A stretch of 7,387 nucleotides of DNA from Actinomycetota bacterium (GTDB lineage: Bacteria; Actinomycetota; Actinomycetes; Mycobacteriales; Mycobacteriaceae). The DNA is taken from positions 1 through 7,387 of the forward strand of contig SYAB01000346.1 of assembly GCA_005787665.1 (NCBI GenBank). The letters run 5' to 3'. Made by a program: the position numbers and the translations under genes. The notes beneath the pieces are model-generated. The model was given only the letters and a program-made list of their open reading frames with translations, ran no database searches and was not told the origin of the DNA. Each line of letters starts with the position of its first letter. The first letter of the stretch is position 1. This document shows positions 1-6,914 of the stretch, piece after piece.

Positions 1-507
1 AAGGAGCTCGAGGCCATGGAGCAGACCGGTGGTTTCGAGGGTCGCACCAAAAAAGAGATCCTGATGCTGACCCGGGAGAAGAACAAGCTCGAGCGCAGCC
101 TCGGCGGTATCCGGGACATGAGCAAGGTGCCCTCGGCCATCTGGGTGGTGGACACCAACAAGGAGCACATCGCCGTCGGCGAGGCCCGCAAGCTGGGTAT
201 CCCGGTCATCGCGATCCTGGACACCAACTGCGACCCGGATCTGGTCGACTCCCCGATCCCGGGTAACGACGACGCCATCCGGGCCGCGGCACTGCTGACC
301 AAGGTCATCGCCTCGGCGGTCGCCGAGGGCCTGCAGGCCCGCGGTGGTGCCGGGGCCGGCGACAAGGCCGACGCCGGTGCCCAAGCCGAACCGCTCGCGG
401 AGTGGGAGCAGGAACTGCTGGCCGGCGCGGCCATCGAGGCCGCGCCCGTCGAGGCCGGGCCGGTCGCCGACGAGTCGGTCACCACCGAAGTAACCCTGGA
501 AGGCTGA
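1..507 (+). CDS. rpsB: 30S ribosomal protein S2, C-terminal part (5' truncated by window)
   Basis: Ribosomal protein S2 sits on the back of the 30S subunit and is needed for assembly and for docking of S1 and mRNA. The reading frame is open from base 1, so the gene begins upstream. The visible 168 residues correspond to roughly the last 60 percent of a mycobacterial S2. Recognisable blocks are [20 protein letters not shown], the S2-family segment [18 protein letters not shown], and [15 protein letters not shown] followed by [14 protein letters not shown]. After about residue 110 of the visible part the protein runs into an Ala/Glu-rich, low-complexity tail containing [14 protein letters not shown], an actinobacterial extension absent from E. 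coli S2. The Met codon at base 16 is internal and not a start. The TGA stop lies one base before tsf, so the two are co-transcribed and probably translationally coupled. Confidence 0.97.
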   Translation, partial: KELEAMEQTGGFEGRTKKEILMLTREKNKLERSLGGIRDMSKVPSAIWVVDTNKEHIAVGEARKLGIPVIAILDTNCDPDLVDSPIPGNDDAIRAAALLTKVIASAVAEGLQARGGAGAGDKADAGAQAEPLAEWEQELLAGAAIEAAPVEAGPVADESVTTEVTLEG

Positions 508-508
508 G

Positions 509-1324
509 ATGGCTAACTACACCGCCGCCGACGTCAAGCGTCTGCGCGAGCTCACCGGCGCCGGCATGCTGGACTGCAAGAACGCCCTGGCCGACGCCGA
601 CGGCGATTTCGACAAGGCCGTCGAGGCGCTGCGGATCAAGGGCGCCAAAGATGTCGGTAAGCGTGCCGAGCGGGCCACCGCCGAGGGTCTGGTGGCCGCG
701 CGTGACGGGGCGTTGATCGAGCTCAACAGCGAGACCGACTTCGTCGCGAAGAACGCCGAGTTCCAGCAACTGGCCGATCGGATCCTCGACGCCGCACTGG
801 CCGCCAAGGCCGCCGACGTCGAGTCCCTCAAGGCCGCCAAGGCCGGCGACGCGACCGTCGAGGAGGCGATCGCCGCGCTGTCGGCCAAGATCGGCGAGAA
901 GCTGGAGCTGCGCCGGGTGCAGTACTTCGACGGCAACGTCGAGACCTATCTGCACAAGCGGGCCGCCGACCTGCCGCCGGCCGTCGGCGTGCTGGTCGAA
1001 TTCGAGGGATCCGATAACGACGCGGCGCACTCGGTGGCACTGCAGATCGCCGCGTTGAAGGCGAAGTACCTGTCTCGCGAGGACGTGCCCGCCGACGTGG
1101 TCGAGGCCGAACGCCGGATCGCCGAGGAGACCGCCAAGGCGGAAGGCAAGCCGGAGGCGGCGCTGCCCAAGATCGTCGAGGGCCGGCTCACCGGTTTCTA
1201 CAAGGACGTCGTGCTGCTCGACCAGCCGTCGGTGTCCGACAGCAAGAAGTCGGTCCGGGCGCTGCTCGACGACGCCGGTGTCACCGTGACCCGGTTCGTG
1301 CGCTTCGAGGTGGGTCAAGCCTGA
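509..1324 (+). CDS. tsf: Elongation factor Ts
   Basis: EF-Ts is the cytoplasmic guanine-nucleotide exchange factor that releases GDP from EF-Tu during elongation. The 271-residue length equals that of the M. tuberculosis protein as I recall it. Residues 1-50 form the UBA-like N-terminal domain, with the family signature [16 protein letters not shown] at 12-27. The core follows with [11 protein letters not shown] at 72-82; its TDF (76-78) is the Asp-Phe element that inserts into EF-Tu to disturb Mg2+ binding. A coiled-coil-like, charged segment lies near residues 190-215, and the C-terminal module ends in [12 protein letters not shown]. The ATG at 509 is preceded by GGAAGG (498-503) at five bases, an unambiguous ribosome binding site located inside the end of rpsB. 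It is the second gene of the rpsB-tsf operon. The next gene starts 22 bases after the stop, with no obvious hairpin between them. Confidence 0.98.
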   Translation: MANYTAADVKRLRELTGAGMLDCKNALADADGDFDKAVEALRIKGAKDVGKRAERATAEGLVAARDGALIELNSETDFVAKNAEFQQLADRILDAALAAKAADVESLKAAKAGDATVEEAIAALSAKIGEKLELRRVQYFDGNVETYLHKRAADLPPAVGVLVEFEGSDNDAAHSVALQIAALKAKYLSREDVPADVVEAERRIAEETAKAEGKPEAALPKIVEGRLTGFYKDVVLLDQPSVSDSKKSVRALLDDAGVTVTRFVRFEVGQA

Positions 1325-1346
1325 CCGGGTTGCGGGTTCACACACC

Positions 1347-2756
1347 GTGAGGCATGTCAACGCGTTCACCGACGACGCGCTGGGCGATCGCGATGCGGTC
1401 GGCTTGGTCGACGCCATCCGCACCGGCACGGTGTCGGCTGCCGAACTCGTCGACGCGGCGATCGCCCGTTGCGAAGCGGTGAACCCGGCGCTCAACGGGT
1501 TGGCGCACGAGACATTCGCGGCCGCCCGCACCCGGGCGGAGGCGCGAGAGGGCGGCTACTTCGACGGGGTGCCGACGTTCTTCAAGGACAATGTCGACGT
1601 CGAGGGCATGCCCACCATGAACGGCACCGACGCGTGGGAGCCGGTGCCCAAGCTGGGGCACGGGGAGTTCGCCCGCTTCTTCCTGGCCACCGGGCTGATC
1701 CCGCTGGGCAAGACCCAGCTGTCGGAGTTCGGCTTCAGCGCCGCCGCCGAACATCCGCGGATCGGGGCGGTGCGCAACCCGTGGGACACCGACTACACCG
1801 CCGGCGCGTCGTCCTCGGGTTCGGGGGCATTCGTGGCCGCCGGGGTGGTGCCCATTGCGCACGCCAACGACGGGGGTGGCTCGATCCGGATTCCGGCCTC
1901 CTGCAACGGCCTGGTCGGTCTCAAGCCGTCTCGCGGCCGGCTGCCCCAGGATCGGATGTCCCAGCAGATGCCGGTCCGCCTGGTCCACGACGGCGTGCTG
2001 ACCCGGTCGGTGCGGGATACCGCGGCGTTCTATCGGGAGGCCGAGCGGATCTGGCGTAACCGGTCGCTGATGCCGATCGGCGCGGTGACCGGGCCGGGCG
2101 CGGACCGGCTGCGGATCGCTGTGGTCACACGTTCGGTGAACCGGGATGCCAGCCCGGAGATCCGCGAGCGCACGCTGGAGACCGCCACCCTGCTCGAGGG
2201 CCTTGGCCACCGCGTCGAGCGGCTCGACGCGAATCCGGTGCCCGATTCGTTCGCCGAGGACTTCCTGCTGTACTGGGCATCGCTGGCGATGACGCTGGTT
2301 CGGACGGGTCGGTTGACGTTCGGCAAGAGCTTCGACCGCAGCCGCCTAGACAACCTGACCCTGGGGCTGGAGCGGCACGCCGGTCGCAACCTGCACCGCC
2401 TGCCGGTGGCGATCACCCGGCTGCGCCGGCTGCGCCGGATCACTGACCGGTTCTATCGCGACTACGACGTCCTGCTGACGCCCACCCTCGCCGAGGAGAC
2501 ACCACGTGTCGGGCACCTCGACCCCACCGCGGACTACACCCAGGTCATCGATCGTCTCCAGGACTGGGTGGCGTTCACCCCGCTGCAGAACGCCACCGGC
2601 GAGCCTTCGATCTCGCTCCCGCTGGCGCAGTCCGCACACGGCATGCCGGTGGGGATGATGTTCAGCGCGCCGTTCGGCCACGACCGCCGACTGCTGGAGT
2701 TGGCCTATGAGGTGGAGGCCGCCGTCGGATGGCGGCGGATTCAGGCCGCCGGGTAG
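1347..2756 (+). CDS. amiC: Amidase of the amidase-signature family (AmiC type)
   Basis: A hydrolase of carboxamides (RCONH2 to RCOOH and ammonia); the natural substrate cannot be read from sequence. The 469 residues carry a complete amidase-signature Ser-cisSer-Lys triad: Lys80 in GVPTFFKDNVD, Ser155 in AGASSSGSG, and Ser179 in GGGSIRIPA. The 24-residue spacing of the two serines matches that of characterised members such as FAAH. The usual GTDTGGS is replaced by HANDGGGS, which I also associate with mycobacterial AmiC (Rv2888c). The proposed start is GTG at 1347, giving VRHVNAFTDDALGDRDAV, which lines up with the AmiC N-terminus. No good Shine-Dalgarno sequence precedes it, so translation may depend on read-in from tsf, 22 bases upstream. 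No signal peptide is visible, so it is probably cytoplasmic. GatA of the tRNA amidotransferase belongs to the same superfamily, but no gatB or gatC is nearby and the similarity is to AmiC. Confidence 0.92.
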   Translation: MRHVNAFTDDALGDRDAVGLVDAIRTGTVSAAELVDAAIARCEAVNPALNGLAHETFAAARTRAEAREGGYFDGVPTFFKDNVDVEGMPTMNGTDAWEPVPKLGHGEFARFFLATGLIPLGKTQLSEFGFSAAAEHPRIGAVRNPWDTDYTAGASSSGSGAFVAAGVVPIAHANDGGGSIRIPASCNGLVGLKPSRGRLPQDRMSQQMPVRLVHDGVLTRSVRDTAAFYREAERIWRNRSLMPIGAVTGPGADRLRIAVVTRSVNRDASPEIRERTLETATLLEGLGHRVERLDANPVPDSFAEDFLLYWASLAMTLVRTGRLTFGKSFDRSRLDNLTLGLERHAGRNLHRLPVAITRLRRLRRITDRFYRDYDVLLTPTLAEETPRVGHLDPTADYTQVIDRLQDWVAFTPLQNATGEPSISLPLAQSAHGMPVGMMFSAPFGHDRRLLELAYEVEAAVGWRRIQAAG

Positions 2757-2775
2757 GTCGGCTTCATCGGCCGAC
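2757..2775. terminator. Small inverted repeat between convergent amiC and TetR genes
   Basis: GTCGGC (2757-2762) and GCCGAC (2770-2775) are perfect 6-bp inverted arms around a 7-base loop. The repeat begins directly after the amidase TAG and spans the TGA of the facing TetR gene. Its position between converging genes suggests a bidirectional terminator of the U-tract-free kind proposed for mycobacteria. The stem is short and no T-run follows on either strand, so this is tentative. Confidence 0.3.
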
Positions 2776-3411
2776 GGACTGCAGGCCCGCGACCGTGGTG
2801 TCGAGCAGCTCCAGATAGCGGCCCTGCGCCGCGTCGGGAAGAGCGGCCCGCACCATCACCCGCCAAGCCTGGCCGAGTCGGGCATACGGATCGTCGCTCA
2901 GCGCCGAGGACAGCAGGTGGCAGCCGAGCACCCCGACCCACATCGCTTCGGCGACCTCGCCGGGGTCCGCACCGTGGCGAGTGCCGAGGGCGGTCATCGC
3001 ATCGGTGAGGTTGCCGACGAACTCCTGGGTCCACTCGCCGTAGATCTCGATGGCGATCTTGCTGACCTGTCCCAGAGCCTGCAGGAGTTGGTGGCCGATC
3101 CGGGCGGCCTTGTCGGTCTCGATGAACGCGGCCGAAGCAAAACTGGCGACGATCATCCGGTCCAGCATGGGCGAGGCGGGGTCGATGCGCGCCCGTACCT
3201 GTTGCGCGTTGCGCCGGCGGTACTCCTCGATGATCGCGACGGCGACGGCTTCTTTGGAGTCGAAGTGGTAGTAGAACGCCCCTTTGCTGACGGCCGCCCG
3301 CCCAAGGATGTCGGCCAGGCCCGTCTCCCCGTAGCCCGATTCGGCGAAGAGTTCGACCGCGGAGTCGAGAATTCGCCGGCGCGTTGCCTGGGCTCTGGCT
3401 TGCAGTGCCAC
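2764..3411 (-). CDS. TetR-family transcriptional regulator, ScbR/ArpA-like
   Basis: A DNA-binding, probably dimeric one-component regulator. From GTG at 3411 the product is 215 residues. The N-terminal TetR DNA-binding domain covers about residues 8-55: RRRILDSAVELFAESGYGET, then the helix-turn-helix GLADILGRAAVSKGAFYYHF (31-50) and the family-typical DSKEAV. The ligand-binding half resembles gamma-butyrolactone receptors such as ArpA and ScbR from Streptomyces, with KAARIGHQLL, the GEW tryptophan, LGCHLLSSALSDD and AWRVMVRAALP in the same order. The ligand and targets are unknown. The start at 3411 is favoured because GGGGGTGGG lies six bases upstream and the helical domain then begins at the usual distance; an in-frame GTG at 3444 would add 11 residues rich in Gly/Arg/Asn. 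The gene converges on the amidase and diverges from pyrH. Repeats upstream suggest autoregulation. Confidence 0.9.
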   Translation of the reverse strand: MALQARAQATRRRILDSAVELFAESGYGETGLADILGRAAVSKGAFYYHFDSKEAVAVAIIEEYRRRNAQQVRARIDPASPMLDRMIVASFASAAFIETDKAARIGHQLLQALGQVSKIAIEIYGEWTQEFVGNLTDAMTALGTRHGADPGEVAEAMWVGVLGCHLLSSALSDDPYARLGQAWRVMVRAALPDAAQGRYLELLDTTVAGLQSVGR

Positions 3412-3417
3412 GGTGTT

Positions 3418-3426
3418 CCCACCCCC
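3418..3426 (-). promoter_or_regulatory. Ribosome binding site deciding the TetR start
   Basis: On the minus strand GGGGGTGGG lies six bases before GTG at 3411 and resembles the GGAGGTG anti-anti-SD consensus. No comparable sequence precedes the alternative GTG at 3444, which would need leaderless translation. Confidence 0.45.
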
Positions 3427-3453
3427 GTTCGGTGCTCTCGTCACTGGTTGGGC

Positions 3454-3482
3454 ACTGTAGCACCAGATCTAGGTCGCCTCTG
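3454..3482 (-). promoter_or_regulatory. Candidate promoter of the TetR gene
   Basis: The minus strand reads TACAGT at 3459-3454, which fits the mycobacterial -10 pattern TAnnnT. At 17 bases spacing the -35 position (3482-3477) reads CAGAGG, a poor match to TTGACA. Transcription would begin near 3447, leaving a leader of about 35 bases that contains the ribosome binding site for GTG 3411. One copy of the AGATCT repeat lies inside the spacer, as expected for an autorepressed promoter. Confidence 0.3.
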
Positions 3483-3498
3483 AATCCCAAGATCTAGG
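3463..3498. promoter_or_regulatory. Candidate operator: two copies of an AGATCT-centred element
   Basis: The 9-mer AGATCTAGG occurs at 3465-3473 and again at 3490-3498, 25 bases apart start to start. The distal copy extends to CCAAGATCTAGG (3487-3498), a 12-bp palindrome with a single mismatched pair. The proximal copy, CCAGATCTAGG, is the same element with one base fewer in the left arm. The copies lie between the divergent TetR and pyrH genes, one within and one just upstream of the candidate TetR promoter. That is where a TetR repressor would bind its own promoter. Assignment to this regulator is inference from position. Confidence 0.4.
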
Positions 3499-3542
3499 AG
3501 CGGGCTCGGCGTGCCGCCCCGCGGGCCGTCGGGATCTCATGA

Positions 3543-3554
3543 TGTGGCAGGATG
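3543..3554 (+). promoter_or_regulatory. Candidate -10 region for pyrH
   Basis: TGTGGCAGGATG contains CAGGAT (3548-3553), close to the TAnnnT -10 pattern and preceded by a TG-rich stretch. No convincing -35 is seen 16-19 bases upstream. If used, transcription would start near 3560, about 57 bases before the pyrH ATG and right at the foot of the hairpin at 3560-3584. A closely similar 12-mer lies upstream of the DUF2631-like gene on the other strand. Confidence 0.25.
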
Positions 3555-3559
3555 GGGAG

Positions 3560-3584
3560 GCCGTTCCGGGGTCGCCGGAATGGC
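3560..3584 (+). promoter_or_regulatory. Strong hairpin in the presumed pyrH leader
   Basis: Arms CCGTTCCGG (3561-3569) and CCGGAATGG (3575-3583) pair along nine positions with one G-T wobble, and 3560 G with 3584 C adds a tenth pair. The loop is five bases, GGTCG. It ends 32 bases before the pyrH start codon. It is not followed by a T-run, so it is not a classical terminator. It could stabilise the 5' end of the mRNA, act as an attenuator, or halt transcription entering from upstream. Confidence 0.35.
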
Positions 3585-3606
3585 TCTCTCATGCCGGGAC
3601 GAGGGT

Positions 3607-3612
3607 GAGGTG
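3607..3612 (+). promoter_or_regulatory. Ribosome binding site deciding the pyrH start
   Basis: GAGGTG lies four bases before ATG 3617, with GAGGGTG just upstream of it. This supports ATG 3617 over the in-frame ATG codons at 3539 and 3542, which would place the leader hairpin inside the coding sequence. Confidence 0.6.
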
Positions 3613-3616
3613 CGCG

Positions 3617-4366
3617 ATGAGCGAGCCGATGGGTGCAGACGGTGCCGGACCGGAGTTGCGGCCCAAGTACTCGCGGGTGCTGCTCAAGCTCGGTGGAGAG
3701 ATGTTCGGCGGGGGCGCCGTCGGCTTGGATCCCGATGTGGTGGCCCGGGTGGCCCGGCAGATCGCCGAGGTGGTGCGCAGCGGGGTGCAGGTCGCCGTGG
3801 TGATCGGCGGAGGCAACTTCTTTCGCGGTGCCCAACTACAGCAGCGGGGGATGGAGCGCACCCGTTCGGACTATATGGGCATGCTCGGCACCGTGATGAA
3901 CAGCCTGGCGCTTCAGGACTTCCTGGAGAAGGAGGGCATCGTCACCCGGGTGCAGACAGCGATCACCATGGGTCAGGTCGCCGAGCCCTATCTGCCGCTG
4001 CGGGCGCGACGGCATCTGGAGAAGGGCCGCGTCGTGATCTTCGGAGCCGGGATGGGGCTGCCGTACTTCTCCACCGACACCACCGCCGCCCAGCGGGCAC
4101 TGGAGATCGGCGCCGAGGTGGTGCTGATGGCCAAGGCCGTCGACGGGGTTTTCACCGACGACCCGCGGGAGAACCCGGCAGCCGAACTGCTGACCGAGAT
4201 CACCCACCGCGAGGTGATCGACCGGGGTCTGCGGGTGGCCGACGCCACCGCGTTCAGTCTCTGTATGGACAACGGAATGCCGATTCTGGTCTTCAATCTG
4301 CTCACCAGTGGGAATATCGCCCGAGCGGTTGCTGGTGAGAAGATCGGCACACTGGTCACCACCTGA
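3617..4366 (+). CDS. pyrH: Uridylate (UMP) kinase
   Basis: Converts UMP and ATP to UDP and ADP, the committed step toward UTP and CTP; bacterial enzymes are hexamers of the amino-acid-kinase fold, controlled by GTP and UTP. The 249 residues comprise a short variable N-terminus (about 17 residues) and then the catalytic fold. [11 protein letters not shown] (22-32) holds phosphate-binding Lys24, GGGNFFRG is at 64-71, and RTRSDYMGM (81-89) has the conserved Asp. [15 protein letters not shown] (133-147) is the nucleotide-binding segment, and [12 protein letters not shown] (162-173) precedes a conserved C-terminus with [14 protein letters not shown] 3617 is chosen because of GAGGTG four bases upstream and because MSEP resembles the MTEP start of the M. 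tuberculosis enzyme. It heads the pyrH-frr-cdsA-rlmN run; frr starts 11 bases after its stop. The gene is essential in most bacteria. Confidence 0.96.
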   Translation: MSEPMGADGAGPELRPKYSRVLLKLGGEMFGGGAVGLDPDVVARVARQIAEVVRSGVQVAVVIGGGNFFRGAQLQQRGMERTRSDYMGMLGTVMNSLALQDFLEKEGIVTRVQTAITMGQVAEPYLPLRARRHLEKGRVVIFGAGMGLPYFSTDTTAAQRALEIGAEVVLMAKAVDGVFTDDPRENPAAELLTEITHREVIDRGLRVADATAFSLCMDNGMPILVFNLLTSGNIARAVAGEKIGTLVTT

Positions 4367-4377
4367 CGGGAGAAGTC

Positions 4378-4935
4378 ATGATCGACGAGGCTCTCTTCGA
4401 TGCCGAAGAGAAGATGGAGAAGGCCGTCGCGGTGGCGCGCGACGACCTGTCCTCCATCCGCACCGGGCGTGCCAACCCGGGCATGTTCTCGCGCATCGTC
4501 GTCGACTATTACGGCACGCCGACGCCGATCACGCAGATGTCCAGCGTGAACGTGCCGGAGGCCCGGATGGTCGTGATCAAGCCCTATGAGGCCGCCCAGT
4601 TGCGCGCGATCGAGGAGGCGATCCGTCACTCTGACCTGGGCGTGAATCCCACCAACGACGGCTCGATCATCCGGGTCGCCATACCTCAGCTGACCGAGGA
4701 GCGTCGCCGCGACCTGGTCAAGCAGGCCAAGGCCAAAGGGGAGGACGCCAAGGTGTCGGTGCGCAACATCCGCCGCCGCGCCATGGAGGAACTGCACCGG
4801 ATCAAGAAGGACGGAGAGGCCGGCGAGGACGAGGTCGGCCGCGCCGAGAAGGACCTCGACAAGTCCACCGCCCAGTACGTCCACCAGATCGAGGAACTCG
4901 TCAAGCACAAGGAAGGCGAACTGCTCGAGGTCTGA
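4378..4935 (+). CDS. frr: Ribosome recycling factor
   Basis: RRF works with EF-G to split post-termination 70S complexes so that subunits can start again. The 185 residues match the family length exactly. Domain I, the three-helix bundle, is formed by residues 1-30 and about 105-185. Domain II, the beta domain, lies between them, with [20 protein letters not shown] around 44-63. The segment VRNIRRR (128-134) contains Arg132, the residue important for ribosome binding in the E. coli protein. The last 50 residues are highly charged and helical, as expected. ATG 4378 follows GGGAGA (4368-4373) at a short spacing of four bases. Pairing with pyrH immediately upstream is one of the most conserved bacterial gene orders, and no promoter is visible in the 11-base gap. 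Confidence 0.98.
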   Translation: MIDEALFDAEEKMEKAVAVARDDLSSIRTGRANPGMFSRIVVDYYGTPTPITQMSSVNVPEARMVVIKPYEAAQLRAIEEAIRHSDLGVNPTNDGSIIRVAIPQLTEERRRDLVKQAKAKGEDAKVSVRNIRRRAMEELHRIKKDGEAGEDEVGRAEKDLDKSTAQYVHQIEELVKHKEGELLEV

Positions 4936-4958
4936 GGACCCGGGCAGAGACCGCAGAC

Positions 4959-5807
4959 GTGGCAGACACCGCATCGCCGCCGGCGAACACCTCGAAGGCC
5001 GGGCGCAATCTGCCTGCCGCCATCGCCGTCAGCCTGCTGCTGGGCGGCATGGTGATCGGCACCCTCATCTACGCCCCGCGCGGGTGGGTCCTGATCCTCT
5101 CGGTGGCGATGGCGATCGCCACCCACGAGGTGGTCAAACGCCTGCGCGAGTCGGGGTATTCGATCCCGCTCATCCCCCTGCTGCTGGGCGGGCAGGCGAT
5201 GATCTGGCTTACCTGGCCGTTCGGCCCGGCCGGGGCGCTCGGCGGCTACGGCGGCACGGTCCTGGTCTGTCTGATCTGGCGGCTGCTGAGCCAGGGACTG
5301 CAGAGCCAACCGGTCAACTACCTGCGCGACGTGGCCATCACCATCTTCCTGGCGACCTGGATTCCGCTGTTCGCCGCGTTCGGCGCGCTGTTGGTCTACC
5401 CCGAGGACGGGTGGGCCCGGGTGCTCACCTTCATGCTCGCCGTGGTGTTCTCCGATATCGGTGGCTACACCGCCGGGGTGCTGTTCGGTAAGCACCGGAT
5501 GGTCCCGGCGATCAGCCCGAAGAAGTCCTGGGAGGGCCTGGCCGGGTCACTGGTCTGCGGCACCGCCGCCGCGGTGCTGGCCGTGGTGTTCCTGATGCAC
5601 AAACCGTGGTGGGTCGGTGTCCCGCTGGGCATCATGCTGGTGATCACCGCGACGGCGGGAGACCTGGTGGAGTCACAATTCAAACGCGATCTCGGCATCA
5701 AGGACATGGGCACGCTGCTGCCCGGCCACGGTGGCCTGATGGACCGTATCGACGGTGCCCTGCCGTCGGCGGCGGCCACCTGGATCGTTTTGTCGCTGCT
5801 GGCCTGA
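4959..5807 (+). CDS. cdsA: Phosphatidate cytidylyltransferase (CDP-diglyceride synthase)
   Basis: An integral membrane enzyme that makes CDP-diacylglycerol from CTP and phosphatidic acid, the branch point to phosphatidylinositol, phosphatidylethanolamine and cardiolipin. The 282-residue protein has a short polar N-terminus and about eight hydrophobic segments, the first from residue 19 ([20 protein letters not shown]). The CdsA signature is complete near the C-terminus: Ser239, Lys242-Arg243, Lys248-Asp249, then [11 protein letters not shown] at 253-263. Upstream conserved elements are [10 protein letters not shown] (164-173) and SPKKSWEG (186-193). The start is GTG 4959, 23 bases after frr; the ribosome binding site is weak, and no closer in-frame alternative looks better. 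The M. tuberculosis protein is somewhat longer at the N-terminus as I remember it. An in-frame GTG at 5104 is too far inside to be the start. It is co-transcribed with frr and rlmN by position. Confidence 0.95.
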   Translation: MADTASPPANTSKAGRNLPAAIAVSLLLGGMVIGTLIYAPRGWVLILSVAMAIATHEVVKRLRESGYSIPLIPLLLGGQAMIWLTWPFGPAGALGGYGGTVLVCLIWRLLSQGLQSQPVNYLRDVAITIFLATWIPLFAAFGALLVYPEDGWARVLTFMLAVVFSDIGGYTAGVLFGKHRMVPAISPKKSWEGLAGSLVCGTAAAVLAVVFLMHKPWWVGVPLGIMLVITATAGDLVESQFKRDLGIKDMGTLLPGHGGLMDRIDGALPSAAATWIVLSLLA

Positions 5808-5817
5808 TACTGAACCA

Positions 5818-6909
5818 GTGAAGCAGGACCTGGTTTTCGAGGCGCCGCGCCGCGGCCTGCCGCCGCGGCACTTTGCCGACCTCGACGCCGCTCAGCGGGC
5901 CGCCGCGGTGACCGAACTGGGGCTGCCGGCCTTCCGGGCCAGGCAACTGGCCAATCAGTACTACGGTCGGCTGGTCGCCGACCCTCGGCAGATGACGGAT
6001 CTGCCCGCCGCCGTTCGCGACACGGTGGCAGGTGCGCTGTTCCCGCCGTTGCTGACGGTGGTCCGGGAGATCGAGTGCGACGGCGGGGACACCCGAAAGA
6101 TGCTGTGGCGCGGCCATGACGGCGCCACCTTCGAGTCGGTGCTGATGCGTTACCCGGATCGCACCACGGTGTGCGTCTCCTCCCAGGCCGGTTGCGGGAT
6201 GGCCTGTCCATTCTGCGCGACCGGTCAGGGGGGGCTGACCCGCAACCTGAGCACCGCCGAGATTCTCGAGCAGGTGCGGGCGGCCGCCGCCACGCTGCGC
6301 GAACAGCACGTCCAGCGGCTGTCCAACGTGGTGTTCATGGGCATGGGCGAGCCACTGGCGAATTATGCCCGGGTGGTGGCCGCGGTCGGGCGGATCACCG
6401 CCGCCCCGCCGGACGGCTTCGGGATCTCGGCGCGCTCGGTGACGGTGTCCACCGTCGGGCTGGCCCCGGCCATCCGCACTCTCGCCGACGAACGCCTCGG
6501 TGTGACCCTGGCGCTGTCGTTGCACACCCCCGACGACGAACTTCGGGACACCCTGGTGCCGGTGAACAACCGCTGGGCGGTCGCCGAGGTCCTCGACGCG
6601 GCGCGCTACTACGCCGAGCTGACCGGCCGGCGGGTGTCGCTCGAATACGCGCTGATCCGCGACGTCAATGACCAACCCTGGCGGGCGGACCTGCTGGGTC
6701 GCACGCTGCACCGCGCTCTGGGGCCACTGGCCCACGTCAATCTGATTCCGCTCAACCCGACACCCGGCTCACGATGGGACGCCAGCCCCAAACCCGTCGA
6801 GCGCGAATTCGTTCGCCGAGTCCGCGCGCAGGGAGTCTCCTGCACCGTGCGGGACACCCGGGGCCGGGAGATCGCCGCAGCGTGCGGACAACTCGCCGCC
6901 GAGGACTGA
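5818..6909 (+). CDS. rlmN: 23S rRNA (adenine-2503-C2)/tRNA (adenine-37-C2) methyltransferase
   Basis: A radical-SAM enzyme that methylates C2 of A2503 in 23S rRNA, and of A37 in certain tRNAs in E. coli, tuning peptidyl-transferase accuracy. The product is 363 residues, in line with mycobacterial RlmN. An N-terminal accessory domain (to about 100) with [16 protein letters not shown] precedes the radical-SAM core. The [4Fe-4S] ligands are Cys126, Cys130 and Cys133 in [13 protein letters not shown] (175-179) and [12 protein letters not shown] form the SAM site. The two catalytic cysteines are Cys342 in SCTVRDTRG and Cys356 in AACGQL, the latter being the residue methylated in the E. coli enzyme. 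GTG 5818 gives [13 protein letters not shown], resembling the known N-terminus; an in-frame ATG at 5755 would overlap cdsA by 53 bases. It starts 10 bases after cdsA without a clear ribosome binding site. The antibiotic-resistance paralogue Cfr is a less likely reading. Confidence 0.95.
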   Translation: MKQDLVFEAPRRGLPPRHFADLDAAQRAAAVTELGLPAFRARQLANQYYGRLVADPRQMTDLPAAVRDTVAGALFPPLLTVVREIECDGGDTRKMLWRGHDGATFESVLMRYPDRTTVCVSSQAGCGMACPFCATGQGGLTRNLSTAEILEQVRAAAATLREQHVQRLSNVVFMGMGEPLANYARVVAAVGRITAAPPDGFGISARSVTVSTVGLAPAIRTLADERLGVTLALSLHTPDDELRDTLVPVNNRWAVAEVLDAARYYAELTGRRVSLEYALIRDVNDQPWRADLLGRTLHRALGPLAHVNLIPLNPTPGSRWDASPKPVEREFVRRVRAQGVSCTVRDTRGREIAAACGQLAAED

Positions 6910-6914
6910 CCGCC

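Noticed and set aside
479..1531. 350-codon open frame on the minus strand across tsf
   Set aside because: It is antisense to the unambiguous tsf gene, has no family-like motif, and reflects the GC-rich third-position pattern of the real gene. The same holds for the long minus-strand frames over amiC, frr, cdsA and rlmN.
3412..3444. Leaderless TetR start at GTG 3444
   Set aside because: Possible, since a TACAGT lies close upstream, but the distance is slightly long for a leaderless start, the added residues are atypical, and GTG 3411 has a much better ribosome binding site. Kept only as an alternative.
2707..3483. 258-codon plus-strand frame across the TetR gene
   Set aside because: It is the antisense shadow of the TetR coding sequence; the minus strand encodes a clear helix-turn-helix protein.
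3539..3616. Longer pyrH reading frame from ATG 3539 adding 26 residues
   Set aside because: The added residues do not resemble any UMP kinase N-terminus, the region contains the leader hairpin, and ATG 3617 has a clear GAGGTG ribosome binding site.
3511..4338. 275-codon plus-strand frame overlapping pyrH
   Set aside because: It is an Arg/Gly-rich out-of-frame shadow of pyrH, whose own frame carries every family motif.
5755..5817. Longer rlmN reading frame from ATG 5755
   Set aside because: It would overlap the end of cdsA by 53 bases, and the extra residues are the out-of-frame shadow of the CdsA C-terminus. GTG 5818 fits the known RlmN N-terminus.
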